Assembly (NCBI GenBank): GCA_905235845.1
Contig: CAJONG010000002.1
Coordinates: 1 to 47,515 of the forward strand
Direction: 5' to 3'
From: an uncultured Lachnospiraceae bacterium
GTDB taxonomy: Bacteria; Bacillota; Clostridia; Lachnospirales; Lachnospiraceae
Length of the DNA: 47,515 nucleotides
Shown here: in pieces, positions 35,663 through 45,080 of the stretch
How positions within the stretch are numbered: position 1 is the first letter of the stretch
Layout of the letters: every line of letters starts with the position of its first letter
The notes under the pieces: generated by a model
The model's input: only the letters and a program-made list of their open reading frames with translations
What the model was told of the DNA's origin: nothing
The model's database searches: none
Made by a program: the position numbers and the translations under genes

Positions 35663-36411
35663 TGGATAGAGAATTATTCACCGCAAAAATCGAAGAACTG
35701 GTGGCTGCGGGCAGAGAACAGGGCGGTATGGTGTCTAAGGAACAGGTGGAAGAGGCGGCCCTTGAACTTAATCTGCCGGTAAGCGGACTGAATGCGGTAT
35801 ATGATTACCTTAAGTCTAAAAAGATCGGAATAGGCGAAGCCATTGATATAGAGGAAGCCCTATCCAAGGAGGACAGGGATTATCTTAAGCTGTACCTTAA
35901 TGAGCTGGAAGAACTTACAGAGTACAGTGAAGGAGAGAAGGAGGCACATTATATCTCTGCCATGGCAGGTCATCTGGAGAGCCAGACTAAGGTTATAGAG
36001 ATCATGCTTCCACAGGTTGTGGATATAGCAAGGCTGTATGCGGATCAGGGAGTGCCGATAGAGGACCTTATAGGTGAGGGCAATGTGGCATTGTCTGCCG
36101 GAGTAACGATGCTTGGTGCTTTGGAGTCGTGGAAGGAAGTACCGGGAGCACTGGCTTCCATGGTGATGAATGCTATGGAACAGCTTATATCCGAAGAAAG
36201 TGACATACATAAAAGCGATGAGAAGATAGTATCCAAGGTCAATAAGGTGGCGGATGCGGCAAGAGAACTGGCTGAGTCCTATGGCCGTAAGGTGACTGTA
36301 GATGAGCTTATGGAAGAGACGAAGCTGAGCCGTAAGACCATAGAAGATGCGATTAGATTTTCAGGTGAGAAAATTGAGGATATAGATCCCGGTAATACTT
36401 CAGATAATTAA
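35662..36411 (+). CDS. Sigma-70-like protein lacking region 4
   Basis: A 249-residue soluble protein. The first 45 residues recall region 1.1 of primary sigma factors (VSKEQVEEAALELNLPVSG). The middle contains LPQVVDIARLYADQGVPIEDLIGEGNVAL, a region 2.1-2.2 core-binding helix pair, but the DNA-melting residues of region 2.3-2.4 are not recognisable. The end (RKVTVDELMEETKLSRKTIEDAIRFSGE) is a region 3-type helix-turn-helix. No region 4 follows. It could bind core polymerase as an anti- or co-factor, or be a degenerate sigma factor. It begins in the overlap TAATG with the membrane protein gene. The match to region 2 is weak but in the right order. Confidence 0.65.
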   Translation: MDRELFTAKIEELVAAGREQGGMVSKEQVEEAALELNLPVSGLNAVYDYLKSKKIGIGEAIDIEEALSKEDRDYLKLYLNELEELTEYSEGEKEAHYISAMAGHLESQTKVIEIMLPQVVDIARLYADQGVPIEDLIGEGNVALSAGVTMLGALESWKEVPGALASMVMNAMEQLISEESDIHKSDEKIVSKVNKVADAARELAESYGRKVTVDELMEETKLSRKTIEDAIRFSGEKIEDIDPGNTSDN

Positions 36412-36467
36412 ATGTAAAATTAATTTCACTACTGAAATTACGCGCGATCAGATAATTTAGAAAGAAT

Positions 36468-36887
36468 ATGGATAAGACGGCAGACAGAGATTACAAGCAT
36501 ATAATACAGGATTTCTCAAACTTATATCTGGGAGGCAGATTAAGCTATGGGGAGATGATGGATATGGAGGATATACCCTTTAAGCTTAAAACCGTGATCT
36601 CCCGCTATATGCTTAAGGAAGTGGATAAGGACACAACACTGGAGAATCATCTTTTCTATATGGATAAGGACAGTACATCATATATGGTCTATAAGAAGCT
36701 TCGGGCGAGGTTTCTGTTAAATGTATTCTACGAAGACGGACACGGTAAGAATGAGCCGGGGTATCATATAGATGAATTCCTTATAGATGAGATACTTGAT
36801 AATGAGGATATAATGGCCAATAAGGATGTGACTTTTCTGACAGAGGTGAGGATATCCAAGCTTAAGCTGTCGGCTTTGTCGATATAA
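36468..36887 (+). CDS. Hypothetical protein, 139 aa
   Basis: I do not recognise it. It is a soluble alpha/beta protein of 139 residues: helix (DYKHIIQDFSNLYLGG), GEMMDMEDIPFKLKTVISRYML, LENHLFYMDKDSTSYMVYKKL and a C-terminal helix (ITFL-like VTFLTEVRISKLKL). No cysteines or spans. The ribosome site is poor (AGAAAG), and a GATAAT sits 12 bases before the ATG, which could be a -10 for a near-leaderless message. It precedes the M16C peptidase by 23 bases. Confidence 0.6.
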   Translation: MDKTADRDYKHIIQDFSNLYLGGRLSYGEMMDMEDIPFKLKTVISRYMLKEVDKDTTLENHLFYMDKDSTSYMVYKKLRARFLLNVFYEDGHGKNEPGYHIDEFLIDEILDNEDIMANKDVTFLTEVRISKLKLSALSI

Positions 36888-36910
36888 CATACAACATGGA
36901 GGATAATTCA

Positions 36911-39835
36911 ATGGATTTTAAGAAATCGGGGGCATATGAGCTTATTGAGGAGCATCCGATCAAAGAGCTTGATACGGTGGGCTACATCCTGCGTCATAAG
37001 AAGACGGGAGCAAGAGTTGTTCTTATGGAGAATGATGATGACAATAAGGTGTTCTATATAGCCTTCAGGACACCGCCTACGGACAGTACGGGTGTGATGC
37101 ATATTCTGGAACATTCGGTGCTGTGCGGTTCTAAGAATTTCCCTGTTAAGGACCCTTTCCTTGAACTTGCCAAGGGAAGTCTCAATACCTTCCTAAATGC
37201 CATGACTTATCCGGATAAGACGGTATATCCCGTGGCAAGCTGCAATGATAAGGATTTCCAGAACCTTATGCATGTATACCTGGATGCGGTATTCTATCCC
37301 AGGATCTTAGACAGTGATATGACCTTTAAGCAGGAAGGCTGGCATTATGAGCTTACGGATAAGGACAGTGAGCTTAAGATAAACGGCGTGGTATACAACG
37401 AGATGAAGGGAGCCTTCTCCAATCCGGATGATGTTCTGGAAAGGGAACTTTTTAATTCACTTTTCCCGGATACTTCATACGGGGTAGAATCAGGCGGAGA
37501 TCCCAAGGATATCCCGTCACTTACATATGAGCATTATCTTGATACTTACAGAAGCTATTATCATCCGAGCAATTCATACATATATCTCTACGGAGACATG
37601 GATATGGCAGAAAAGCTTGAGTTCATAGATAGGGAGTATCTGTCACATTTTGATGCTATAGAGATCGATTCCGAAGTAAAGGAGCAGAAGCCCTTTGATA
37701 ATCGCAGGGAAGTGGTGAAGGAATTCTCGGTAACAGAGAACGAACCCACTGAAGAGAATACATATCTAAGCCTTAATTTCGCCATGAAGGATAACTTGGA
37801 CAGAGAGGAATATATCGCATGGCAGGTGATAGATTATGCTCTGTGCGGAGCTCAGGGTGCCATACTTAAGCAGAGGCTTCTTGATAAGGGAATAGGCAAG
37901 GATGTCTATTCCATATATGATAACGGTGTTAAGCAACCCTACTTCTCTATAATCGCCAAGTACAGCGATGTGGAAAAGAAAGCGGAATTCATCGAAACGA
38001 TCCAAGAGACTATTGATGAGATAATTAATTCGGGATTTAAGAAAGATACATTAAAAGCAGGGCTCAATGCTCTTGAATTCAGATACAGAGAAGCAGACTT
38101 CGGTAATTATCCTCCGGGACTTATGTACGGACTTCAGGCTTTGGACAGTTGGCTGTATGATGACCTTAAGCCTTTTATACATATAGAGGCAGATGATACT
38201 TTCAAGACTCTGCGTAAGAAGATAGAGACCGATTACTTCGAGAAGCTTATCAAAGCAGGGATAACGGATAATGATCACAGTACCGTTGTCATTGTAAAGC
38301 CTGTTAAGGGACTGGTGGAAAAGGAGGAGGAGAGCCTTAGTGAGAAATTGGCTGCATATAAGGCCGGATTAAGCGCTAATGATGTAGATAAGCTTGTTAA
38401 GGATACTGCAGCTTTGACCGCATATCAGGAGAAAGAGGATACTAAAGAAGCTCTTGCGACCATCCCCGTACTTAATATAAGTGATATTAAGAAGGAGACT
38501 GACAGGCTATATAATGAAGAGAGAAGTATAGGAGACATCACAGCCTTATATCATCCGATATCCACGAATGGGATAGATTATGTACGACTGATATTTGATA
38601 CAGCATCCATAGATGAGGAACATTTCGCATACCTGCCGTTGCTTAAGAGCGTAATCGGCGTGATGGATACCGATAAGCATTCTTATCAGGAGCTTTTCGA
38701 CAGGATATACATAGATACGGGTGGAATCTCACCGGCTGTCAATGTATATGAATCCTCCAAGTCAAAGGATGATATCAGGGTCACATTCGATCTAAAGGCC
38801 AAGTGCCTTGAAGGAGATATTGATAAGACCATGTCTCTGATGAAGGAGATGATCACTGAGACTGTTTATTCCGATGAGGACAGACTCTTAGAGATACTTA
38901 ATGAGGTCAAATCAAGGAATCAGAGTTCGATGATAAGCGCAGGGCACAGTGTGGCAATGCAGAGAGCATTAAGCTATGTATCTAAGATCGGCAAGACCGT
39001 GGATGCGGTGCAGGGCTATGATGCATACAGATTCATAGAGGATATCGAACTTGATTATGACAATAGGAAGACAGAGGTAATAAGCAGACTTAAGGAATTG
39101 AGTGAAATGCTCTTCGTATCATCCAAGTTGATGGTAGAATTCACCGGAAGTGAGAGCGAATACAGGAGCTTTGAAAAATCCGTGTCTGAACTGTCGGGTA
39201 TTCTGCCGAAAGGAAGTAATGCCTGCATCGGATATGCACCAAGACTTAAAAAGACAAGTGAAGGACTTAAGACGGCCGGTCAGGTGCAATATGTGTGCAG
39301 AGCGGGGAATTTTATTAAAAGAGGAATAAAGTATACGGGCGCATTGCGTGTATTGAAAGTAATGATGGGATATGACTATCTGTGGAACAATATAAGGGTA
39401 AAGGGCGGAGCATACGGATGTATGTCGGGCTTTAGCAGGAATGGCGACAGTTACTTTGTCTCATACAGAGACCCCAATATTAAGAATACCATAGATATTT
39501 ACGAGGGGATACCGGAGTACCTTAAGGGCTTCAAGGCGGATGAACGTACGATGACCCAGTATATAATAGGAGCCATAAGTACTCTTGATACACCGCTTAC
39601 TCCTTCCGGTAAGGCGCTTAAGTCACTGAGCGCATATATGTGTGATTATGACAGGGAGGATTATCAGAAGGAGAGAGATGAGCTTTTAGCTACTACTCCG
39701 GAGGTAATAAGAGGACTGGCGCAATACTGTGAGAACATACTTGATGATGGTGCCTTGTGTGTAGTAGGCGCGGAGGCTAAGATAGAAGAAGAAAAGGGGC
39801 TTTTTGAAGAGACACATCCGCTTTTCAGAGGATGA
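36911..39835 (+). CDS. M16C family zinc peptidase (PreP-like)
   Basis: A 974-residue insulinase-type metalloprotease, at the usual length for the M16C branch, which degrades peptides in a closed chamber. The inverted zinc motif HILEHSVLCGS (HxxEH) is near residue 65, and the distal Glu is in YNEMKGAFSNPDD. The two halves (active and inactive M16 domains) and the M16C-associated domain (ALKSLSAYMCDYDRED near the C-terminus) are all present. It has no signal peptide, so it probably clears peptides in the cytoplasm. ATG 36911 is chosen because GGAGGA lies 6 bases before it; an earlier ATG overlaps that site. Confidence 0.93.
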   Translation: MDFKKSGAYELIEEHPIKELDTVGYILRHKKTGARVVLMENDDDNKVFYIAFRTPPTDSTGVMHILEHSVLCGSKNFPVKDPFLELAKGSLNTFLNAMTYPDKTVYPVASCNDKDFQNLMHVYLDAVFYPRILDSDMTFKQEGWHYELTDKDSELKINGVVYNEMKGAFSNPDDVLERELFNSLFPDTSYGVESGGDPKDIPSLTYEHYLDTYRSYYHPSNSYIYLYGDMDMAEKLEFIDREYLSHFDAIEIDSEVKEQKPFDNRREVVKEFSVTENEPTEENTYLSLNFAMKDNLDREEYIAWQVIDYALCGAQGAILKQRLLDKGIGKDVYSIYDNGVKQPYFSIIAKYSDVEKKAEFIETIQETIDEIINSGFKKDTLKAGLNALEFRYREADFGNYPPGLMYGLQALDSWLYDDLKPFIHIEADDTFKTLRKKIETDYFEKLIKAGITDNDHSTVVIVKPVKGLVEKEEESLSEKLAAYKAGLSANDVDKLVKDTAALTAYQEKEDTKEALATIPVLNISDIKKETDRLYNEERSIGDITALYHPISTNGIDYVRLIFDTASIDEEHFAYLPLLKSVIGVMDTDKHSYQELFDRIYIDTGGISPAVNVYESSKSKDDIRVTFDLKAKCLEGDIDKTMSLMKEMITETVYSDEDRLLEILNEVKSRNQSSMISAGHSVAMQRALSYVSKIGKTVDAVQGYDAYRFIEDIELDYDNRKTEVISRLKELSEMLFVSSKLMVEFTGSESEYRSFEKSVSELSGILPKGSNACIGYAPRLKKTSEGLKTAGQVQYVCRAGNFIKRGIKYTGALRVLKVMMGYDYLWNNIRVKGGAYGCMSGFSRNGDSYFVSYRDPNIKNTIDIYEGIPEYLKGFKADERTMTQYIIGAISTLDTPLTPSGKALKSLSAYMCDYDREDYQKERDELLATTPEVIRGLAQYCENILDDGALCVVGAEAKIEEEKGLFEETHPLFRG

Positions 39836-39893
39836 GAAAGAGGTATATGTAACCGTAAGTAAAAATCATAGATTCTAAATGAGGGAGAAAAAG

Positions 39894-40940
39894 ATGAAAA
39901 ACAGGAAATTCATACTATTAACAACAGTTGTTATTATTACGGTATTGCTTTCGGGATGCGGCAGTAGCAATACATCGGGCAGTTACAAATCCGAAGCAAG
40001 AGCTTCGTATGACTCCGGAGATAGTTATTTCAATTCTCCGGAGTCATACGATATGGCTATGTATGATGACAATACAACGACCGGTTCCGGTGCTTCCATG
40101 ACAACCGAGAATGCAACGACGAGTAATCGTAAGCTTATAAGAAATGCAAGCTTAAGCGTGGAGACCAAGGAATTCGACGAGCTGTTAGTCAGTCTTGATG
40201 CCAGAATTAAGGGCATGGGTGGATATATAGAGAATATGAGCGGTAACTATGGAAGCAGATATTCAAGCTACCGTTCAAGCAAGAGCGCATATATAACCGC
40301 ACGTATCCCTTCGGCTAGGCTTGATGAATTCATCAATTCCGTAGGAGAGACGGCCAATATCACAAGTAAGTCCGAGTCAGTAACAGACATAACCTTAGAG
40401 TATGTGGATATGGAGAGCCACAAGAAGATGCTTAAGGAGGAGCAGGACAGACTTCTTGAGTTCTTGGATCAGGCAGAGACCATAGAGGACATAATCACCA
40501 TTGAAGACAGACTTACGAATGTTAAGTATCAGCTTGAGAGCATGGAGAGCCAGCTTCGTACTTATGACAATAAGATAGATTACAGTACGGTCAATATAGA
40601 TATTCAGGAAGTCATAGACTATACGGTTGTGGTCGAGGAAGAGAAGACTCCCGTGGAACGTATGAAGGAAGGATTTGCCGAAAGTATAAGGAATGTGGGA
40701 ATTGGCTTAAGAGAATTCGGAATTTGGTTCGTGATCAATCTGCCTTATATCATCCTTATTGCAGCCATTGCTGCTGTCGCACTTATCATAATAAGAGCAG
40801 TTGGCAAGAGGAATAAGAGAAAGCGTGAGGCTAAAAGGGAAGAAAAGGCTAAGAGGCATACCGAGGCAGCCGCAAGAGGCGAGAGTGCACAAGAGAATAA
40901 GGCAGAAGTGTATGTAAGTAAACCGGACAAAAATTCTTAA
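39894..40940 (+). CDS. DUF4349 lipoprotein
   Basis: A 348-residue protein anchored by a lipobox (VLLSGCGSS). After a Ser/Tyr-rich stretch the DUF4349 domain begins at RKLIRNASLSVETKEFDELL, followed by GGYIENMSGN and ARIPSARLDEFINSVGE. A coiled-coil part (MLKEEQDRLLEFLDQAETI, then LTNVKYQLESMESQL) leads to a final span (LPYIILIAAIAAVALIIIRAV) and a strongly basic cytoplasmic tail. Both ends are thus held at the membrane. The family is of unknown function. ATG 39894 has GGGAG in front. Confidence 0.88.
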   Translation: MKNRKFILLTTVVIITVLLSGCGSSNTSGSYKSEARASYDSGDSYFNSPESYDMAMYDDNTTTGSGASMTTENATTSNRKLIRNASLSVETKEFDELLVSLDARIKGMGGYIENMSGNYGSRYSSYRSSKSAYITARIPSARLDEFINSVGETANITSKSESVTDITLEYVDMESHKKMLKEEQDRLLEFLDQAETIEDIITIEDRLTNVKYQLESMESQLRTYDNKIDYSTVNIDIQEVIDYTVVVEEEKTPVERMKEGFAESIRNVGIGLREFGIWFVINLPYIILIAAIAAVALIIIRAVGKRNKRKREAKREEKAKRHTEAAARGESAQENKAEVYVSKPDKNS

Positions 40941-41015
40941 GCACGGGACGGTGCCTTCCGTAAATAAGTGCACGGAATGATATTTAGATGAACAAGGATA
41001 TAAAATATAAGAGAT

Positions 41016-41927
41016 ATGCAGGATAGTGACAGAAAAGCAGGATTTGTGAGCATAATCGGGCGGCCCAATGTGGGTAAGTCCACACTGATGAATTATATAA
41101 TAGGTCAGAAGATCGCCATTACATCGAATAAGCCACAGACCACGCGTAACAGGATAAGAACGGTATATACGGAAGATCGGGGTCAGATAGTATTCACTGA
41201 TACTCCGGGCATACATAAGGCCAAGAATAAGTTAGGCGACTATATGGTGAGCGTGGCAAGGAAGTCCATAGTCGATGTGGATGCCTGTATGTGGATAGTG
41301 GAGCCGACTACATACATAGGTTCCGGAGAGCAGGCTATAGCAGAAGAATTATCCAAGGCTGACGGGATAGTAAGGATACTTGTCATCAATAAGACGGATA
41401 CGCTTAAGAATAAGGCGCAGATACTTGAAGTTATCGAAGCCTATAAGAATGTATGTAAGTTCGATGAGATAATTCCCGTATCCGCCAAGACGGGTGAGGG
41501 CGTACCGGAGCTTATAGATAATCTCTTTAATTACATGCCTGAGGGTGCGCCTTACTTTGAAGAGGATGTCATAACGGATCAGCCCTTAAGACAGATAGTA
41601 GCGGAGCTTATACGCGAGAAGGCTCTGTGGTGTCTTAAGGATGAGATACCGCACGGGGTAGCTGTAGTCATAGACACCTTCGAGGAGGATGAGAAGCTAA
41701 CAAGGATCACCGCAACGATAGTATGCGAGAAGAATTCCCACAAGGCGATCATAATCGGTAAAAACGGTACGATGCTTAAAAAGATAGGCTCTCTTGCCAG
41801 ACCTGATATAGAGGATATGCTTGAATGCAAGGTATATCTGGAGCTCTGGGTCAAGGTAAGGAAGGACTGGAGAGAGTCCGATCTGCTCATGAAGAATTAC
41901 GGATATGATAAGAGGGATATAGACTGA
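41016..41927 (+). CDS. era: GTPase Era
   Basis: A 303-residue Era, which helps 16S rRNA maturation and 30S assembly. The GTPase motifs are G1 GRPNVGKST, G2 in TRNRIRTVY, G3 DTPGIH, G4 NKTD and G5 SAKTG. The C-terminal KH domain shows the RNA-binding IIGKNGTMLKKIG followed by LELWVKVRKDWRESD. Length is standard. The ATG has only a poor ribosome site; TATAAA lies 12 bases before it. It is single here; the usual partner recO is found at 44430, three genes on. Confidence 0.97.
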   Translation: MQDSDRKAGFVSIIGRPNVGKSTLMNYIIGQKIAITSNKPQTTRNRIRTVYTEDRGQIVFTDTPGIHKAKNKLGDYMVSVARKSIVDVDACMWIVEPTTYIGSGEQAIAEELSKADGIVRILVINKTDTLKNKAQILEVIEAYKNVCKFDEIIPVSAKTGEGVPELIDNLFNYMPEGAPYFEEDVITDQPLRQIVAELIREKALWCLKDEIPHGVAVVIDTFEEDEKLTRITATIVCEKNSHKAIIIGKNGTMLKKIGSLARPDIEDMLECKVYLELWVKVRKDWRESDLLMKNYGYDKRDID

Positions 41928-41952
41928 GAAAAACGGCATTGATCCGTATCTG

Positions 41953-42420
41953 CTAATGGAATAAGGGGAACGTGGCGAAGCCCATGGCTATGCCGAACAG
42001 TGCGCCGATAAGAACCTGAAGGGGTGTATGACCGATAAGCTCCTTCAGGTTTTCTGTTGTGAATTCTATCTTCTCGGGATGCTCATTGTTAAAATAAGCC
42101 ATGATCTGATTGATTATGACAGCCTGTGTACCTGTCTCGCGACGAACACCTCTTGCGTCATACATGACCACTATGGCAAAAATGGTGGCTATAGCGAATG
42201 TACCGGAACCTAAACCGTATTCAAGAGCGGAGGCTACGGACAGAGCACATACCGTGGCTGAATGACAGCTTGGCATACCGCCGCTTCCTACAAGCCTCTC
42301 GGGATTAAATTTCTTATCGATAAGCAGAACTATGATAGTCTTCACTATCTGTGCCGCAAGCCAGCTTATGGCGGCAGCCATGAGTACATAATTATGTATA
42401 AGATCGTTCAAATAATTCAT
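41953..42420 (-). CDS. Divergent PAP2 family membrane protein
   Basis: A 155-residue membrane protein of the 'divergent PAP2' family, thought to be a phosphatase of lipid-type substrates by analogy. It carries GSGGMPSCHSATVCALS, MYDARGVRRETG and GHTPLQVLIGALFGI, which line up with the phosphatase motifs C1-C3 (His in SCHSA and GHTP). About four spans. It is convergent with era (25 bases apart). Confidence 0.9.
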   Translation of the reverse strand: MNYLNDLIHNYVLMAAAISWLAAQIVKTIIVLLIDKKFNPERLVGSGGMPSCHSATVCALSVASALEYGLGSGTFAIATIFAIVVMYDARGVRRETGTQAVIINQIMAYFNNEHPEKIEFTTENLKELIGHTPLQVLIGALFGIAMGFATFPLFH

Positions 42421-42608
42421 GCTTAGAATACCTTTTTGTCGTTTATTAACATTGTTATTATAAAGTAAGGGGGTAATATTGGCAATTATGATTATGGAAA
42501 AAGAATAAAATATTATGTATGATTATATTGGAAAAACAGAGATATTCATAGTCGATGTATCATATGCATTATTGTAAAAAGATATATCGTATTGAGGTGT
42601 CGGAAGGT

Positions 42609-44426
42609 ATGTACATATTCAACATAATCTCATTGCTTGGCGGATTGTCGATGTTCCTGTACGGAATGCGGCTTATGAGCGGAAGCCTTAAGGAAGGGTC
42701 GTCCGGAACACTTAAAGTCGCAATGGAAAGGATCACCAATAATCCGCTTAAATCCTTCTTACTTGGACTTGGAATAGCAGCCGTTATTCAATCCTCGACA
42801 GCTACGATAGTTATCACTTCAGGTCTTGTGGCGGCCGGAATATTAAGTCTCGAACAATCACTTGGAATTATCATAGGCGCCAATGTCGGAACTACCGTAA
42901 CAGGTCAGATAATCAGGCTTTTGGATATCGGAGAGGATTCATCGCCTGTACTTAGGTTCTTCCAGCCTTCAACTCTTGCCCCTTTAGCTCTTATAGTCGG
43001 CATCATACTCATAATGTTCTGTCATTTTAAGAAATCGGATAATCTCGGAAGTATAGCAATGGGCTTTGGTATACTGTTCGTGGGTCTTATGAACATGACT
43101 TCTTCTGTAAGCGGACTTATAGAAGGCGGACAGATGGGCAGAATGTTTGAGCATATGGGAGATAATCCCATCCTTGGATATATGATAGGTGCAGGTGTGG
43201 CATTCATACTGCAAAGTTCGTCTGCGACAATAGGTATATTACAGGCCTTCTCAATGGCAGGCTCGATACCTTTTAAGACCATATACATCGTGATCGTGGG
43301 TATATATCTGGGTGACTGCGTAACCACAGCTATCGTCTGTTCGATCGGAGCACAGAATGAATCGAAGAGAGTGGGACTTGTCAATATTATATATAATCTA
43401 AGTAAGACAGTGATCGTCATTGCGGTTGTTGCGTTGACACACAGCCTTGGACTTTTAGATGAGCTGTGGAATATGCACATGACACCGGGTACAATAGCTG
43501 ATGCCAATACGATCTTCAACCTGGGTTGTGCCATAATATTGCTTCCCTTTGGTAATATTTTTGTAAAGCTCAGCCGCCGCATCCTGCCTGATGCCGAGGA
43601 GCCTAAGGGTAAATACTCCGATATCGTATCCGCACTTAATCCGGTATTCTTCTCAACCCCGGCCCTTGCCTTCAGAAGCTGCTACAATGCTCTTAATGCC
43701 ATGTTCGATGCGGCTGTTGTTAATATCAATAAGGCGCTGGATGTCATAGATGATTATGATGACAGTATTGTGGATGAGATAGCTGCGGAAGAGAAGAATA
43801 TAGATATGCTGACAGACAGGGTGGATAATTATCTGGTCCAGCTTTCGCCCCATATAAGTGAGGATCTGCATATCAGGATATTCGAACAGTATCATAAGCT
43901 TGTAACCGAATTCGAGCATCTGGGAGACTATGCTGACAATATAGCCATGACAGCGAGGGAGATGCATAACGAAGGCGTGCAGTTCAGCAAGACGGCACTT
44001 AATGAGCTTAAAGTGGTAAGGGATCTTCTTGATACCATACTTGACTATGCCAAGCTTACTTTTGTTAAGCGTAATCTGGATGCGGCCTATCATATAGAGC
44101 CCCTTGAAGAGGTTATGGATGACCTTATCAATACGCTTCATGATAATCATCTTGACAGGCTAAGAGACGGCAAATGTACCATCAGAGCAGGAATAAGCTT
44201 TCTTAATATCCTTACCAATCTTGAGAATATGTCGGATTCATGCTCCCATGTGGGCGTGGCGATAATCGCAAGAGTCAAGCCGGAGAAGGCTAATCTCCCC
44301 CATACCTATCTTATAAGCCTCCATAAGGGAGAGAATTCCAGGTTCAATGAAGCGTACAGTGAGGCTCATGAAAATTACTATAAGATGCTTGAAGAAATGG
44401 GTAGAGAAAAAGAGACAGAGGCATAA
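42609..44426 (+). CDS. Na/Pi cotransporter family protein with PhoU domain
   Basis: A 605-residue Na+/phosphate cotransporter (NptA type). The membrane part has the duplicated QSS signature: AAVIQSSTATIVITSG and AFILQSSSATIGILQA, with GANVGTTVTGQ between. The C-terminal 200 residues are PhoU-like helices (FEHLGDYADNIAMTAREMH; LENMSDSCSHVGVAI) and stay in the cytoplasm. ATG 42609 is chosen: it matches the family start MYIFNIISLLGGLSMFLYG, with GGAAGG in front. The next gene, recO, starts 3 bases after its stop. Confidence 0.93.
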   Translation: MYIFNIISLLGGLSMFLYGMRLMSGSLKEGSSGTLKVAMERITNNPLKSFLLGLGIAAVIQSSTATIVITSGLVAAGILSLEQSLGIIIGANVGTTVTGQIIRLLDIGEDSSPVLRFFQPSTLAPLALIVGIILIMFCHFKKSDNLGSIAMGFGILFVGLMNMTSSVSGLIEGGQMGRMFEHMGDNPILGYMIGAGVAFILQSSSATIGILQAFSMAGSIPFKTIYIVIVGIYLGDCVTTAIVCSIGAQNESKRVGLVNIIYNLSKTVIVIAVVALTHSLGLLDELWNMHMTPGTIADANTIFNLGCAIILLPFGNIFVKLSRRILPDAEEPKGKYSDIVSALNPVFFSTPALAFRSCYNALNAMFDAAVVNINKALDVIDDYDDSIVDEIAAEEKNIDMLTDRVDNYLVQLSPHISEDLHIRIFEQYHKLVTEFEHLGDYADNIAMTAREMHNEGVQFSKTALNELKVVRDLLDTILDYAKLTFVKRNLDAAYHIEPLEEVMDDLINTLHDNHLDRLRDGKCTIRAGISFLNILTNLENMSDSCSHVGVAIIARVKPEKANLPHTYLISLHKGENSRFNEAYSEAHENYYKMLEEMGREKETEA

Positions 44427-44429
44427 TCC

Positions 44430-45080
44430 ATGCAGGAGAATGTTGAGGTAAAAGGGATAATACTTAAGAGTGAGCCGGCCGGAGATTATGACAGAAGAGT
44501 AGTGATACTGACGGATAAAAGAGGCAAGATATCTGCTTTCGCCAAAGGCGCAAGAAGACCCAACAGCAGGTTCGTGGCAGTTACGGATCCTTTTACATTC
44601 GCAACCTTCCGGCTCTATGAAGGAAGGAATTCCTATTCACTTAACGATGTAGAAGTCCATAATCACTTCGAGGAGCTTCGGAGAGAATATAATAACGCAT
44701 ATTATGGAATGTATATGCTGGAGATCGCAGACTATTATACCCGTGAGAATAACGATGAGAAGGAGATGCTTAAGCTCTTATATCAGAGCCTGAGGGCACT
44801 TATAAAGCCAAGTCTGGATAACAGGCTGGTGCGTGTCATATATGAGATTAAATCCACTGTAGTTAACGGAGAATTTCCGGGACCCAAAGATAATGCCGCA
44901 TATAAAAATGCCACCCTGTATGCCATAGAGTATATCATACACAGCAGCATTGAAAAACTGTATACTTTCACCGTAAAACCGGATGTACTTACGGAGCTTG
45001 AAGAGATAGCCGCGGATACATGCAGACAGACCATGAACTATCCCTTCAAGAGCCTTGAGATATTGAACACACTTACATGA
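44430..45080 (+). CDS. recO: DNA repair protein RecO, short and without a zinc site
   Basis: A 216-residue RecO, which helps load RecA and anneal strands in recombination repair. The OB fold (VKGIILKSEPAGDYDRRVVILT and KISAFAKGARRP) and helical part (YGMYMLEIADYYTRENNDE) are clear. Many RecO proteins have four cysteines for zinc near the position of GEFPGPKDNA; none is present here, and the protein is about 30 residues shorter than most. It follows the phosphate transporter by 3 bases. A convergent galactosidase gene begins at the next base after its stop. Confidence 0.85.
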   Translation: MQENVEVKGIILKSEPAGDYDRRVVILTDKRGKISAFAKGARRPNSRFVAVTDPFTFATFRLYEGRNSYSLNDVEVHNHFEELRREYNNAYYGMYMLEIADYYTRENNDEKEMLKLLYQSLRALIKPSLDNRLVRVIYEIKSTVVNGEFPGPKDNAAYKNATLYAIEYIIHSSIEKLYTFTVKPDVLTELEEIAADTCRQTMNYPFKSLEILNTLT

